Shown piece after piece: positions 35,849-47,809 of a stretch of DNA of 64,000 bases. Origin of the DNA: Turbatrix aceti (lineage: Eukaryota; Nematoda; Chromadorea; Rhabditida; Panagrolaimidae); assembly GCA_963969345.1 (NCBI GenBank), contig OZ017770.1:7077246-7141245 (forward strand). The letters run 5' to 3'. A program made the position numbers and the translations under genes. The notes below the pieces were generated by a model. The model saw only the letters and a list, made by a program, of their open reading frames with translations. It did not search any database and had not been told where the DNA came from. Numbering within the stretch: position 1 is the first letter of the stretch; every line of letters starts with the position of its first letter.

Positions 35849-38800
35849 ATGAGTGGTGGATCAGCCTCCTCCTCCTTGACAGTAATATTTTTCGGCTCTT
35901 TTTGGCCTATACTTTATCTTTCAAACAATGGCAAATAAATTATCACTGTTTTGCAGGTTGCCGTCAGAATAAGACCGCTGAACGAAGCAGAAAAACAAAA
36001 AAAATATTTTTCATGCGCTTCGGTGCTTGATGACAAGGTAAGCTGCCCTCGTCAAAAAAAATTGTCTTGAAGCAAAAATAAGTGGATCTTGAGCTGTTTT
36101 AAATTATTTATTGAAACAAATCTTCTAACACATATTTTTTCGATATTTTTATGTCCCCTTTTTTAGTCATTATTAAAACACGAGACAATTAATGTTTTTT
36201 TTCTAGCGTGTATTGCTTGTTGATCCGGAAAAGTTTGAAGACAACATTTTACGCCAGAATCGTCAACACGAGCGTACATTCACCTTTGATGCCGCCTTCG
36301 GGCAGCAGTCAACACATGTAAGATTTTTTTTATATTTTGTATGAATAACAGAATTTTCCGTTTTGTGTTTTAGCGTGTATTATGTGTTTTTTAAACAAAA
36401 AATGTAAGCTTCAAGCTTGTAAGAGAAAAAAATTGCAGGAAGAAGTGCATGGCGTAACAACAGCCCCCCTCGTTGATATGGTCGTTGATGGATACAACGC
36501 TACTGTTTTTGCTTACGGTCCTACGGGTTAGTAGTTCGTAGTGTTTGTAATTATCGCGTAACACGCAAAACACACGGCTGGGGTCACGGAGGTCACGGAG
36601 ATGATACGAAAGGGTTCAGGATCGGGCAAAACCTTTACAATGGTGGGAAACGAGCAGACACCAGGGCTAATGATGCTACTTACGCGGGGGCTCTACGACA
36701 AAATCAACCCTTCGGAATTCAACGTGTATCTGTCCTATCTGGTTAGTCTATTTGGTATTTTCCTGTTGACAGCAAAAAATATATAGCAACTTTTAAGGAA
36801 ATATATAACGAAGTTATACGAGACTTACTAAATCCAAATGCCGGCGTTTTGGATTTACTCGAAGACGACCGGGGCAACGTGCAAGTTCCTGGCTTGTCTC
36901 GAGTAAAGGCTCCTGACACAAATCGCATTATGCAAATACTGCAAGAAGGCAACTCACGCCGAACTCAAGAACCGACGGCCGCTAACAGCACTTCGTCGAG
37001 AAGTCATGCGCTACTACAGGTTTCTTAACGACTTAAAAAACGTTTTGTCAGCAAAAAATTTAGGTGACACTCTACAAAAACTCGGTGCAACATGGAAAAC
37101 TCTTTTTGATAGATTTGGCTGGTTCGGAACGCGCATCACAAACTCAAGTCTGTTTAGTATGAAACGGGTGGCAACAAACCACGTACATTTTCAGAATCAA
37201 GGGCAACGATTAAAAGAAGGGGCTGCCATAAATCGTTCATTATTAGCCCTGGGTAACGTTATAAACGCACTGAGTACAGGAAACAAGGGACGTTACGTGA
37301 ATTATCGTGACAGCAAGCTGACGAGACTACTCAAAGACAGCCTGGGCGGCAACTCTACCACCTGTATGATAGCCCACATAACGCCGAGCTCGGCAAATTA
37401 CGATGAAACGTACAATACTCTTGTCTACGCAAGTCGAGCAAAAAACATCACCAACCGGGTGAGTCAAGGTGTGACCCCACGCAACACGCGAACAAAGGGC
37501 CTGCCCGCCTTCAGATTATGCACAACCGCCCGGCATCAGCTGACCAACAGTACGCCGAGGCGCTCAAGGAAATGCGAAAAGAAGCAAACAAGAAAAACAA
37601 CATCCACCACTCTGTATCAAATCAACAGCGTAAGTACAGAATCAAAATGGCGTAATAAAGTTTGTTTTGTTTTCAGTATCGCTGAAAGAAGGAGAACGAT
37701 CCAGTCTAATGCTCGTCAACGAGCCTGGAAGGTCGATGCTACGCTGGAATGCCGGAGGGGTGAGTGCACCCAACGATGCCGAGGGAAACCGACATTTTTC
37801 GTCCTTGTTCAATTCCCTCAAAAGTCAATATCTTGCCAACACTGAAAAACAAAACAAAATGCGGTACGTCCAAAGTTTGACAGATGACTGCTGCAAGTTT
37901 GTGATTCACAATTTAGAGAAAAGCTTCTGAAAGCAAACCACGAAGCCTGTGATATAGAAATGAGTCGCAGTGCAAAGCTAGCCATTCTGATGGCATGGGA
38001 AGCGCACAACCAGGAAGAAAAAGAGAAATACCATGATATCATAGAGCGCTTCAAGACCGATGTCAACACTATGGACGATCGACTTTCTCAGCTTCACGAA
38101 ATTAGGCAGAAAATTGAGAAAGCCATTCGAAAGCTTGACGATACAGCCAATTCACTGGAATCCCGCATGCTGGCATTAGCAAAAGATTCGAACCAGCGTG
38201 AAGTCATCGACCTTATGATAAAGATGGCGGCGGCGAGCGCTCAAAGTGAGCTTTTTAGCGCCAACAGCCTTCCATTTCCCTAGCTAATTCGCATTTCAGA
38301 AATTGCGCTCTATTCGGATTACGTGTTGCAAAAGCTTCGCATTCAGCGGCAAGAAAATTCACTCTTGAAAGTTCACAAATATGAGCAAATTGCAGATAAA
38401 CTTATTAACAACGAGTTTCCTGGTAACGGCGTCGAAAAAAAAGTACTAAAAAAAGTGAAAAACAAATTTTCAGACGGCGAGCGAGAGAAACTCAATCAGG
38501 AATATAAAGTGGTCAAAAATCAACTCAACTACCACCTAATTCCCCTCAAAAATGATATGGCTCAGGCTTCATGGAACTCCGAGCTGCTTGCTGCCACTAG
38601 CAGCAGGAAATCTTTTGGTAAGAGCCTGACAGACCGTGGCAATCCCTTAAACGCCTACGACGACAAATCTTATCCAGCCACTGCGGAAGACGATCAACCT
38701 CGAGCTCGAAAAAAGCGCAATTCAACTTATTTGCCTAAAATTGACAAAAACAATTTTTCTCCGGACAGCACATTCGGTAATAAAAAAGTTTGCATAGTTG

Positions 38801-38885
38801 TTTTCAAGTTTTAACCCTTGATCTGTTTTCAGGAATACAACAGGTTCCTTTGTTATCAGAAACGGTCAAATTACCACCTTTGTAA
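35849..38885 (+). CDS. klp-13: Kinesin motor of the KIF18/KIF19 (kinesin-8) type, KLP-13-like
   Basis: An N-terminal motor drives plus-end microtubule movement. The start exon 35849-35881 ([11 protein letters not shown]) leads to [14 protein letters not shown] (from 35957). The P-loop [11 protein letters not shown] is split by an intron and restored only when the acceptor TTCAG|GA at about 36620 is used. Switch I is [12 protein letters not shown], switch II is [12 protein letters not shown], followed by [37 protein letters not shown] and the end of the motor, [13 protein letters not shown] neck and stalk follow with heptads ([37 protein letters not shown]). The C-terminal tail is basic and ends ETVKLPPL at TAA 38883-38885. 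Total length is about 800 residues. Family members regulate microtubule length in cilia or spindles. KIF19 versus KIF18 assignment rests on overall look, so the symbol is tentative. Confidence 0.85.
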
Positions 38886-39694
38886 AAAATACGTCGTTGC
38901 ATATAAATTTATTGATTTGATTAAACCCTTTCTAACTCAGTTAATGTTTTCAAAGTATGGTCGACACATATCAGTTGTTTTTGTCTTTCCCAATATGACC
39001 CTGATGCATTACAGCTGTCATTCCTGCACACAAAATTGATAACAGTGCTCGCTTTTGTTTTTGGGTTACTTCTGGAAGCCATATACAAAGTCGTGTTCTC
39101 TGTCCCAAATCTTCACTACGATAAGAGTTATCAAGTTTGTGCTTAAGAGAGTCAGAAAATCTCTTTCACAACGTCAACAACAGCGTTCATGGCAACTACG
39201 ACTTGCGATTTGTCGTTGAAAATCGCAGAGCTACCCGTGAAATTTTTCTTAGTTAAAATAAAACACGGGATGCACAACGTCATTATGCACATCGCAGGAG
39301 GTATATGCTACGGTGAGATAGATGCGCAGTCGATAAAGCTAATTAATTAATTCGCACTAAATGGGTGCAATTGACGAAGAGCATAGATTGCGTCGCTTTC
39401 CTTCAACATAAGGGGACAAAGTACAGTGGGTGGTTTGCAACACCATGATGCAGTAGCCATCTGGTCCTCTCCTCGTGCCTTCCTATAACAATCAGGTGAA
39501 TGGATCGCTGTCGTTTGTGTTGGTTGTTTTGTACGAGATAGCACTACTCAAAACAGAGAGCAGGGTAGCGTCAAATCATGGGATGCTCATTCGGTCCGCC
39601 TTAGAACCCCTTTTCCCGGTGCTGGCATACTCCGCCCAGTTTGATATAAAAGCGCAAGGGATAATTTATTGTTAGCTAAAAGTCCGCTTCAACC
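38886..39694 (+). other. Intergenic region
   Basis: This 800-bp spacer lies between two plus-strand genes. A direct TTAATTAATTAATTCG run occurs at about 39340-39355, and TTGATATAAAAGCGC at about 39641-39655 could be a TATA element some 45 bp before the next start codon. No gene was seen. Confidence 0.4.
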
Positions 39695-41293
39695 ATGGAA
39701 ACATTTCTGCAGGTTTGTGGCTACTTCCAGACTAATGGCATAATTAAGGATGTTCCTAAACTTCTTTCTAAAAATGAACTTGTGGACAAGCGGAACCAAA
39801 CTATTGGGTAAGTGTTTATAACAGACTGATATAAGTTCCTCATCCACTTTTTTTTTCAGATCCAAGTGTCAGGTGTTCTACAAAGAAGATCCATTCGTAG
39901 TCAGCAAGGCCCAGGGCCAGTACCTCTTTGACGAGACCGGAAAGCGGTTCCTCGATTGCATCAGCAATGTCCAACACGGTACACTTTTTTAATAGTGCTC
40001 AGAGAAGCACAAATGTGATTCCAGTGGGACACTGTCATCCGAAGGTCGTGGCAGCCATCTCGAAGCAGGCCGCGACGGCGACGTGCAACAGTCGCTTCAT
40101 CAGTCCTCAGCTCACAGAATGCGCAGAGGCGATCTTGGCCACACTTCCGGGTACCGGCCTCGACACCATCCTGTTTTGTAATTCCGGTTCCGAAGCCAAT
40201 GACCTCGCAGTCCGTCTGGCTCGTGACTTCACACAGCATCACGATGTCATCGTTCTTGACCAGTAAGTAGAAGACACCCATGTTCGGTGACAAGGAACCA
40301 AATTCCAGTGCATATCACGGCCACCTGACAACAACCATGCAAATGAGTCCGTATAAATTCGATCACGGTAGCAGCATTTCACAGCCAGAATGGGTGCACG
40401 TTGCACCGACACCAGATACGTACCGTGGCATTCACGTGCTTGACGACGCTCAGTTGTCCGATGAAACAGCTCTGTTCAAAGCCGGCCAGCAGTACGCAAA
40501 CGACGTAAATGACATCATCGTTAATGCGGAACAAAAAAACCGAAATGTGGCAGCCTACATTGCGGAAGCACTTCAAAGTTGTGGCGGACAAATTTTGCCC
40601 CCTAAAGGATATTTTGCATCTGTGACAAAGCACGTACACAGTCATGGAGGCTTGATGATTATCGATGAAGTGCAAACGGGTTTTGGACGCGTCGGCGACA
40701 CTTTCTGGGCGCATCAGCTATACCACGACTTTGTTCCCGACATCATCACCATGGGCAAACCAATGGGCAATGGTTTTCCCGTTGCAGCGGTTGTCACTCG
40801 CAAAGAAATTGCAGACAGTCTGGGTGGGAAAGTGGGCTACTTTAACACGGTGAGAAAAAAAAGCATAAAAAACGACTTAACACATTTATTTATTTTTTAG
40901 TTCGGAGGCAACCCTGTAGCTTGTGCTGCGGTTTTAGCCGTTTTCAAAGTGATCAACGAGGAAAAGCTCATCGACCACTCAAAGTTTATGGATCACCTTT
41001 TCAAAAAACAATTTACCCTGCTCAAAGAAAAGCACGAATGCATCGGTGACATCCGCGGTGTCGGCATGTTCTGGGGACTCGACCTGGTAACAGACCGGAA
41101 GTCCAGAACTCCGGCCACAGAACTTGCAGAACGTGTAAACTCAAAGCTGCGCTCCGATCATGGTGTTCTTCTCAGCTGTGATGGACCTTATAACAACATC
41201 CTCAAGTACAAACCCCCTCTTTGCTTTAACGAGGCCGACTTGATGCGGTCCGTTGAAGCATTAGACATCGTGCTCAAAAAACTTGCTTCATAA
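39695..41293 (+). CDS. PLP-dependent class-III aminotransferase, ethanolamine-phosphate phospho-lyase type
   Basis: The product resembles ETNPPL/AGXT2L1, which cleaves phosphoethanolamine to acetaldehyde, ammonia and phosphate. The first exon 39695-39807 gives METFLQVCGYFQTNG. The second starts at 39860 (SKCQVFYKEDPFVV). Substrate-entry and PLP motifs: NVQHVGHCHPKVV, FCNSGSEANDLAVRLAR (phosphate cup), AYHGHLTTTMQMSPYKF, IIDEVQTGFGRVGDTFWA (Asp binding the pyridine nitrogen), the Schiff-base lysine in TMGKPMGNGFPVAAVV, and FGGNPVACAAVLAVF. The C-terminus is ...VEALDIVLKKLAS, stop at 41293. Length (about 467 residues) and six exons fit the family, and no mitochondrial leader is apparent. The phospho-lyase versus AGXT2 distinction is by overall resemblance. 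A TATA-like element lies about 45 bp upstream. Confidence 0.88.
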
Positions 41294-43532
41294 TATTTGC
41301 TGTGCCTGCCAATGCTGACTTGCATACATTAATGCTTGAACCCAACATACCATAATTATAAAATCTTGTCCATTTGAACTCATGTCGGACCAGGGTGGTG
41401 GTTGAGCTGAATTCAAACGGAGCATAGAGCATTCGAGCCGAGCTACTCGAGTAAGACACCTTACCTAGTGAAAAAACAACATAATCTGTCGTTTTCATTA
41501 TTCAAACAATATATCATACTAAAGTGAAGAAAAATACAGCAATAGAAAAACAAAGCATAATACTTTTTATGCATAATGAACAAAATTTTGGTTAAGGTCA
41601 CGATTCCATCATTCAGCGGCCAAATGAACTTTACACCAAAAACGTTTCCGTACAAAAAAAAACTAAAAAAATAAGATTCATCAGTTTTGGTACGGATCAA
41701 CTAAAAAAACAGACACAAGCAACACGTTTTTTTTTTCAAGGAAATTATTGAAAATTTAGATAAGCTTCAGAAGTAATCCGTGTTCTCCTAACCCTCGCAC
41801 AACTTTTCCCCCCACACCAGCAGCGGGTTATGAACGCTCAAGATGCCAAGCTGGTCGATTTTTCTACTTTTGGTCACATTTTCAGGGCTGTCAATTTTTT
41901 AGCTTTTAAAAGAACGGCAAACATATTTTTAAAAAAGGGTATTTTTCGTTTTCATATTTTTAATCAAATAGCTTCCAGTAATGATCATCGTTTTGTTACT
42001 TTTGGTCGCTTACAGTCATTGATTCCGACCACCTGAAATCTTATCATGATCAATTTCAGTCTGGACCCGACATTGACACCGACACGAGACCTTTATTCAT
42101 TTTTTAGAATTTTTTTTCTATATGCTGTTCGGTGTCAGCAATAAATAAGCGTTGGTTGATATTTTTATCATTTTATGCGTTCACAAGAAAGGTTAGAAAA
42201 AAAAGCTTTTACTGCAATTTTTGTCACCACCCGCAATAAGGTACAGATTTTTTTTGCATTATTTTTCTTCTGAAACTCATACGGATTTCGTTCCATAACA
42301 ATATGCCATTCTTATTAAGGAACAAAAAAGTGTTCGTGTAGCAAAAAAATGTGTAAAATGGGTCATGGAAAAGTTTTAAAAATAAAAAATGGATTCAACG
42401 ACACATTTTACGTGCGTTGTCTAAAAACGCCTAAAAATTGCAAGCAAAATGGAATTATATTATACGTATTCAAAAAATTGTCAATTGCTCAAATTCTAAA
42501 AAAACAAGTTATCGATGTCCTGATTGTTCCATCAGTTCAAGAGTGGTGCGCAATTAACATAAAAAAAGACTGCGCATCCGCTACCTGAGTTTACAATGCA
42601 GTTCGATCGGGGGGATTTATAATGCATATTGCGCGCAGTATGAAAACACGGCTGCAAATGAAAATACGTAAAGAACGCGTGGAGTGGACTTCGTCAACTT
42701 GGTTTTATTATATTCGCTTTCTTCGAACAAATTCACCTACGTTTTTTGAATTATTTTGGTCGTTTTAACGTGTTTAAAATGGCAATTCGATTTCTGGGAA
42801 GCTCTATCATGCGTGCTTATCAGCGAAGGGGTTTTTGAACACCTGTCTTTGCTTTTTTGCATTCCCAGGATTTACTTCAGGAGCATTGTATTTGTTTTTT
42901 GCCTTTGCCCTGACTACGCGCTTGAACTAAATGATTTATGTTGAACGTTGTGGGGGCATTCATGTATTTTGTTTTTATTAGTCGTATTTCGCCCGATATC
43001 TGGTCTATAATTACAGCGTTGTGTGTGTACGTAGTGCAATTTGAGCCTTCGGCTCGTTTTTTTTCCGTTTCATCAACGGACAGTCGATAAGTTTTCCCAT
43101 TCCTGTATACACAATTTATTTCGCCGAAAAATGGAGAAGAATCGATACGCGTCCGGCAAGAAATCGTTATTCTTCTGAAAACTCGGGAGTGAAGGGAGAG
43201 GAGAGCCTTCAAGGGAGCTCTGGTTTTTGCCTTGTGCATTTATGGCACCGCTAAGTTTTTGCGTTGCCGGGAGTGCGCGTGTCGTTGCTTTTTTATATGC
43301 CGCGTCCTTCACTAAAAAAACCTTTCTTTTCATCGATTTGGATTTATGCTGATTCAATGGTTGTCGTTTGTCTTACTTAGACGTTAATTGGAATTCATCC
43401 CTGTAGATTTGCCACTTCTTTTTTTATTGATTTGCAGAACGAAAGCCGCTTTGTTCTGTCCTTTTCTTCATGTGCGGAAAACGTTTGTAATGCGGATGCA
43501 CTGACTAACCGAGTTACTTTTTAGCTCTCAAA
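41294..43532. other. 2.2-kb gene-poor region
   Basis: This AT-rich spacer lies between the aminotransferase and AP-2 alpha genes. A plus-strand frame at 42349-42588 is Lys/Asn/Ile-rich and looks like AT-driven noise. It contains the AP-2 alpha promoter and, at 43517-43523, TTTTTAG, a probable spliced-leader acceptor 10 bp before the AP-2 alpha ATG. Nothing else was recognised. Confidence 0.45.
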
Positions 43533-46500
43533 ATGCCTGCAGTAAAGGGCGATGGTATGCGTGGGTTGGCGGTATTCATTTCTGATATTCGGAATTGTAA
43601 GAGCAAAGAAGCCGAACTCAAACGCATAAACAAGGAGCTGGCAAATATTCGATCCAAGTTTAAGGGTTGGTTTTCATGAACGCTTGCCGGAGGGCTTTTT
43701 TAACTCGTATGAACACTTTTTAGGTGACAAAACATTGGATGGATACCAGAAGAAAAAGTATGTCTGCAAGTTGCTGTTCATATTTTTGCTCGGTCATGAC
43801 ATTGACTTTGGGCACATGGAAGCTGTCAACTTGCTGTCGTCCAACAAATACACTGAGAAGCAAATTGTATGTTAAAATAAATATTCTAAAATTTTTATTA
43901 AAAATAACTGCTTTTTCAGGGCTATTTGTTCATCTCAGTACTAATCAACCTGAATTCTGACCTCATCAAGCTCATCATCAACGCCATCCGAACCGACATC
44001 AACTCCCGCAACCCAATCCACGTCAACCTAGCTTTGCAATGCATTGCCAACATCGGATCTCGGGACATGTGCGAAGCCTTTGCCGACGATTTGCCAAAAT
44101 TGCTCACTTCGGGGTATTTATGCTTTTTTCCTCTCTTCCATCGCTGACCAATTGTTTTCAGCGATACGTTCGACTCCGTCAAGCAGAGTGCTGCTCTTTG
44201 TCTGCTCAAGCTTTTCAGAACGTCAGACGACGTAATCACTCCCAATGAGACAGCTTCACGTATCATTCACCTGCTTAATGACTCACATATGGTAATTGTT
44301 TTTTTTATGGTACCTCTTGACGTTTAAATTTATTTTAGGGTGTCGTGACGGCTGCTGTGTCACTCATCGATGCTCTCTCAAAGAAATGGCCTGATGAGTT
44401 CAAGGGCTGTGTGAGTCTTGCGATATCAAGACTGAGCCGGATTGTGACGTCTACGTACACGGATCTCCAGGACTACACATACTACTTTGTACCAGCGCCG
44501 TGGTTATGTGTGAAGCTTCTGAGGTTGCTGCAAAACTATCCACCACCCGAGGATCCAGCAAACCGAACGCGACTTCTGGAATGTCTTGAAGGTATCCTTA
44601 ACAAGGCTCAAGACGCTCCAAAGTCAAAGAAGGTCCAGCATGCCAACGCCAAGAATGCTGTGCTTTTTGAGGCTATTTCGCTGATCATTCACATGGACAG
44701 CGAGCCAAATCTGCTTGTTCGGGCATGCAACCAGCTAGGCACATTCCTCACCCATCGAGAGACCAACCTCAGATATCTGGCCCTTGAATCCATGTGTCTT
44801 CTCGCCACCTCGGAATTCAGCCATGACGCCGTAAAAAAGCATCAGGAAACGATAATTAATTCTCTGAAAACGGAGCGCGATGTAAGCGTGAGGCAGAGGG
44901 CCGTCGACTTGCTGTACGCTATGTGCGATCGTACGAACGCTGAAAACATTGTGGCAGAAATGCTCACTTACCTTGAGGTTGCCGATTTTTCTATTCGTCT
45001 CGAGATGGTCTTGAAAGTTGCCATCCTCGCTGAGAAATACGCCACTGATTACACCTGGTACGTCGACGTTATCCTCAAGCTCATCCGCATAGCTGGCGAT
45101 TACGTATCCGAAGAAGTCTGGTACCGTGTCATCCAAATTGTCGTCAACCGCGAGGATGTGCAGGGCTATGCCTCCAAGACCGTCTTTGAAGCGCTACAGA
45201 GACCAGCGTGCCACGAGAACATGGTCAAAGTTGGCGCTTACATTCTGGGCGAGTTTGGCAATTTGATAGCCGGTGACCAGCGCTCGAGTCCGCAGATTCA
45301 GTTTGAGCTGCTTCACAGCAAATATCATCTGTGCAGCGTGGGCACGCGTTGTCTGCTTCTGAGCACCTACGTCAAGTTCTGCAATCTGTTTCCAGAAATC
45401 AAGCCTTTGATTCAGCAGGTCTTCGCTGCGGACCACAATCTACGCAATCCGGACGCCGAGTTGCAGCAACGCGCCGTAGAATATCTGAACCTGACCCGGC
45501 TTGCTACTCCTGATGTTTTGGCTACGGTAAGCCGAATGTTATACACGTATTTTTTTAATTGACGTTTTTTATAGATCCTTGAAGAAATGCCACAATTCCC
45601 AGAAAAGGAATCGAGTCTGCTAGCCAAGCTGAAAAAAACCAAGCCGCAAGTTGAGGAACTGGAAAATCAGGTGGCTGAGCGCAAACACAGACCCGCGGCT
45701 GTCATGCGCGATCCTTCTTCTCCTGCTTCGAATCAGAGCAAGCTGGTCGATCTCTCCGACGTTAACACGACCAATGGAAGCGCAACTGCCGGCTTGGGTA
45801 GTCTTTTTGAGACTAGTGCAACGAACGGCAGTTCCGACGCTGTCGCTAACAGGGCCGAGGTTCTGCGTCTTATGCTCAAATCGAATGGCGTCATCTACGA
45901 GGACAACGTTGTCCAGATAGGCTCCAAACTCGAAACACGTGCCAATCTTGCCCGACTTGGCATGTTTTACGGCAACAAGACCACCACCAGCTTTGAAAAC
46001 TTTGATGTCAATGTCACGTGCCCTCGACAGAATGATCTGGTCGTGCAAGCAAAGCCTGTCAACCTCACCGTCGACGCCGGTGCTCAGGTGCAGCAACTCA
46101 TCAATTTCATCTGTCTGCAGGATTTCTCCGAGCTTCCTGTTGCTCATATTTCATTCACTTATTCGTATGTTTTTTCGTGTTTTTACAAAACAACTTCTTC
46201 TTTTTTCAGTGGTGCTGATGGAACTCCGCAAACGTTCAAAAAATCACTGTATCTGCCAATTTTCATCAACAAATTTTTCGAGCCTACCGATATGACCGCC
46301 GAGCAATTCTTTTCAAGATGGAAGCAATTAAACCTGTATGTTTTTATATTTTTTATCTAAAGCTTTTTACGCGGGTTAACTGTCTTTAGACCCGCCCAAG
46401 AAGCACAGAAGATCTTCCCAGCCAAGTATCCCATGGACAACAAGTTCATCGAGACGAAGCTCTTAGGCCTTGGCAGCAAGCTGCTTGAAAACGTCGATCC

Positions 46501-46719
46501 GAATCCCGAAAACTTTGTTTCGGCTGGTATTATACATACCCAGGCGTTCCAAGTCGGCACACTCATTAGACTCGAACCCAACAAACAAGCAAAGGTGAGA
46601 AATTATAATTTTTCTTCTTTTAAAAGTCTAATTCGTTTCAGATGTACCGATTAACGATTCGAAGCAATAGAGGCTCAACTGCTGAATATTTGTGTAACCT
46701 GCTAGCCGAGCAATTCTGA
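43533..46719 (+). CDS. apa-2: AP-2 clathrin adaptor complex, alpha subunit
   Basis: The alpha-adaptin large subunit links cargo, PI(4,5)P2 and clathrin at the plasma membrane. The start ATG 43533 follows TTTTTAG (43517-43523). The N-terminus [20 protein letters not shown] and [20 protein letters not shown] is the family signature, including the basic PIP2-binding patch ([14 protein letters not shown], then [14 protein letters not shown]). The trunk is alpha-solenoid ([51 protein letters not shown]). A Ser/Thr/Asn hinge (about 45690-45850) precedes the ear domain ([29 protein letters not shown]). It ends [18 protein letters not shown] at TGA 46717-46719. About eleven exons and 930 residues match the family. 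AATAAA lies at 46740. Identification is strong. Confidence 0.93.
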
Positions 46720-47278
46720 TTTCAATGAAACAAATGACTAATAAATTCTCCGCCGTCTTGAGCCGGCCACCGTTGCCATTACTCGGGTGTGCTCAAGGCT
46801 GTAGTTGGCATAATTAACTTATTGCTCTAAAATCGATTTCTTAACTTATATTTTGTGCATTTTTTTAGCGATCCCCGGCTTCTTAAAAAGATTTCTGTTG
46901 TCATATGATAACTTATATAGTGCTGTTTCACTTCGGCAAACTAAAGATAAAATAAATTTGTAAACGATGGTTTTTTTTTGGTTTTCCAAATAATACCAAA
47001 TTTGTGCGAGTGCTGCGATAAAAATGCAGAGAAAATAATGTGAGCGGAAAATACGGTTCAAAATAAAAACAATGATACGAAAAAAATCATACGTTTCAAA
47101 AATGACAAAAACAAACGATAGTTCAAAAAAAATCTTTTTTTTTTTTTTATTATTACATTAAAATTAAAATTAAAAAAATTCATGTACAGCGTGTTCATAT
47201 TGTACTTGGTTGACGAAATTCGGAACAGTGTGTCGGCTAGCAAGTTTGTGCTTCCGGACTAATATTCGGGTGTGAAGT
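46720..47278. other. Intergenic region after AP-2 alpha
   Basis: This holds the AP-2 alpha 3' UTR with AATAAA at 46740-46745, then AT-rich sequence with long T runs (47130-47150). No gene was seen. It abuts the retrotransposon-like block. Confidence 0.4.
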
Positions 47279-47560
47279 CTTTATGTCCTCGGATAATGCT
47301 TGCGTGTGCGTGGGGGAGCGATCCGATTCAAGAGCGGGCGTGTTTATCCCAAACTTGGGTAATTAAACCCAGTAATATGAGAAAAACAAACAAACACGGA
47401 TATAAAAAAACCGCGGTGGAAGGAGGGACGAAGAATACGGAGAAATTCATGGCGGGGAAAACATGAAAGGGTGAAAAGGGAGAACACAGGGGCAAAACAT
47501 TAAATGGGGAAGGAGAGAACAAGGCCGATAATATACTGTGGAGAAATCGAGGCTCTGTAC
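47279..47560 (-). mobile_element. Second, diverged LTR-like block with SL1-like sequence
   Basis: Read on the minus strand, the segment resembles the LTR at 47810-48324. It has a pyrimidine-rich stretch, then GGGTTTAATTACCC at the same relative place, then TTGAATCG, CACGCAAGC and GGACATAAAG echoing CACAATC..GACGCAAACC..CGACATAGCA of the better LTR. Boundaries are not clear and the identity is low, so it may be a 3' LTR fragment, an older insertion of a related element, or partly chance. No protease, reverse transcriptase or integrase frame lies between the two blocks. Confidence 0.35.
47348..47369 (-). repeat. SL1-like sequence, 21/22 match to nematode spliced leader
   Basis: On the minus strand these 22 bases begin GGTTTAATTACCCAAGTTTG and differ from the canonical nematode SL1 leader, recalled from memory, only at the penultimate base (G for A). 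The bases that follow are GATAAAC where an SL1 RNA gene has the donor GGTAAAC, so the splice-donor GT is AT. This cannot be a working SL1 donor RNA. It lies in the LTR-like block. Confidence 0.7.
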
Positions 47561-47791
47561 ATATATAGGCGACGATAGGGAGTTAGGAGTCGGAGTCAGG
47601 AGTCCATAGAGGCGCTGGGATTGTTGACGACGGGGTTGGGAGTCGATAGAAGCGGGGGATTGGCTGAAGATATGTTGACGCGGTGCTGTGAGACGCATGA
47701 AATTCACGGAGCTTGGAACGTTTTCGCCCAGCGAGGATATTGTTTGAGTCTTTTCTCATATATACTTTGTCCATATCTCAAATATGTGCTG

Positions 47792-47807
47792 CCGGGTCGT
47801 GGCACCA
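47792..47807 (-). repeat. Probable tRNA primer-binding site of an LTR retrotransposon
   Basis: On the minus strand TGGTGCCACGACCCGG begins two or three bases after the LTR end (...CGACATAGCA). TGG followed by GTGCC..ACCCGG is the shape of a primer-binding site complementary to a tRNA 3' end finishing in CCA, and closely resembles those of BEL/Pao elements. Downstream (47790-47570) only a short frame is present, so the element body is lost. Confidence 0.6.
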
Positions 47808-47809
47808 AT

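Noticed and set aside
37006..37845. Single 279-residue plus-strand open frame inside the kinesin gene
   Set aside because: It mixes true exon sequence with introns. The conserved switch II and P-loop motifs appear only after removing introns (for example CAG|gtttct...ttag|GTGACA).
47250..47370. SL1 RNA gene on the minus strand
   Set aside because: The leader is 21/22 identical to SL1 but the donor GT is replaced by AT, no Sm-binding site follows, and a similar sequence sits in a neighbouring LTR. Better explained as part of a retroelement.
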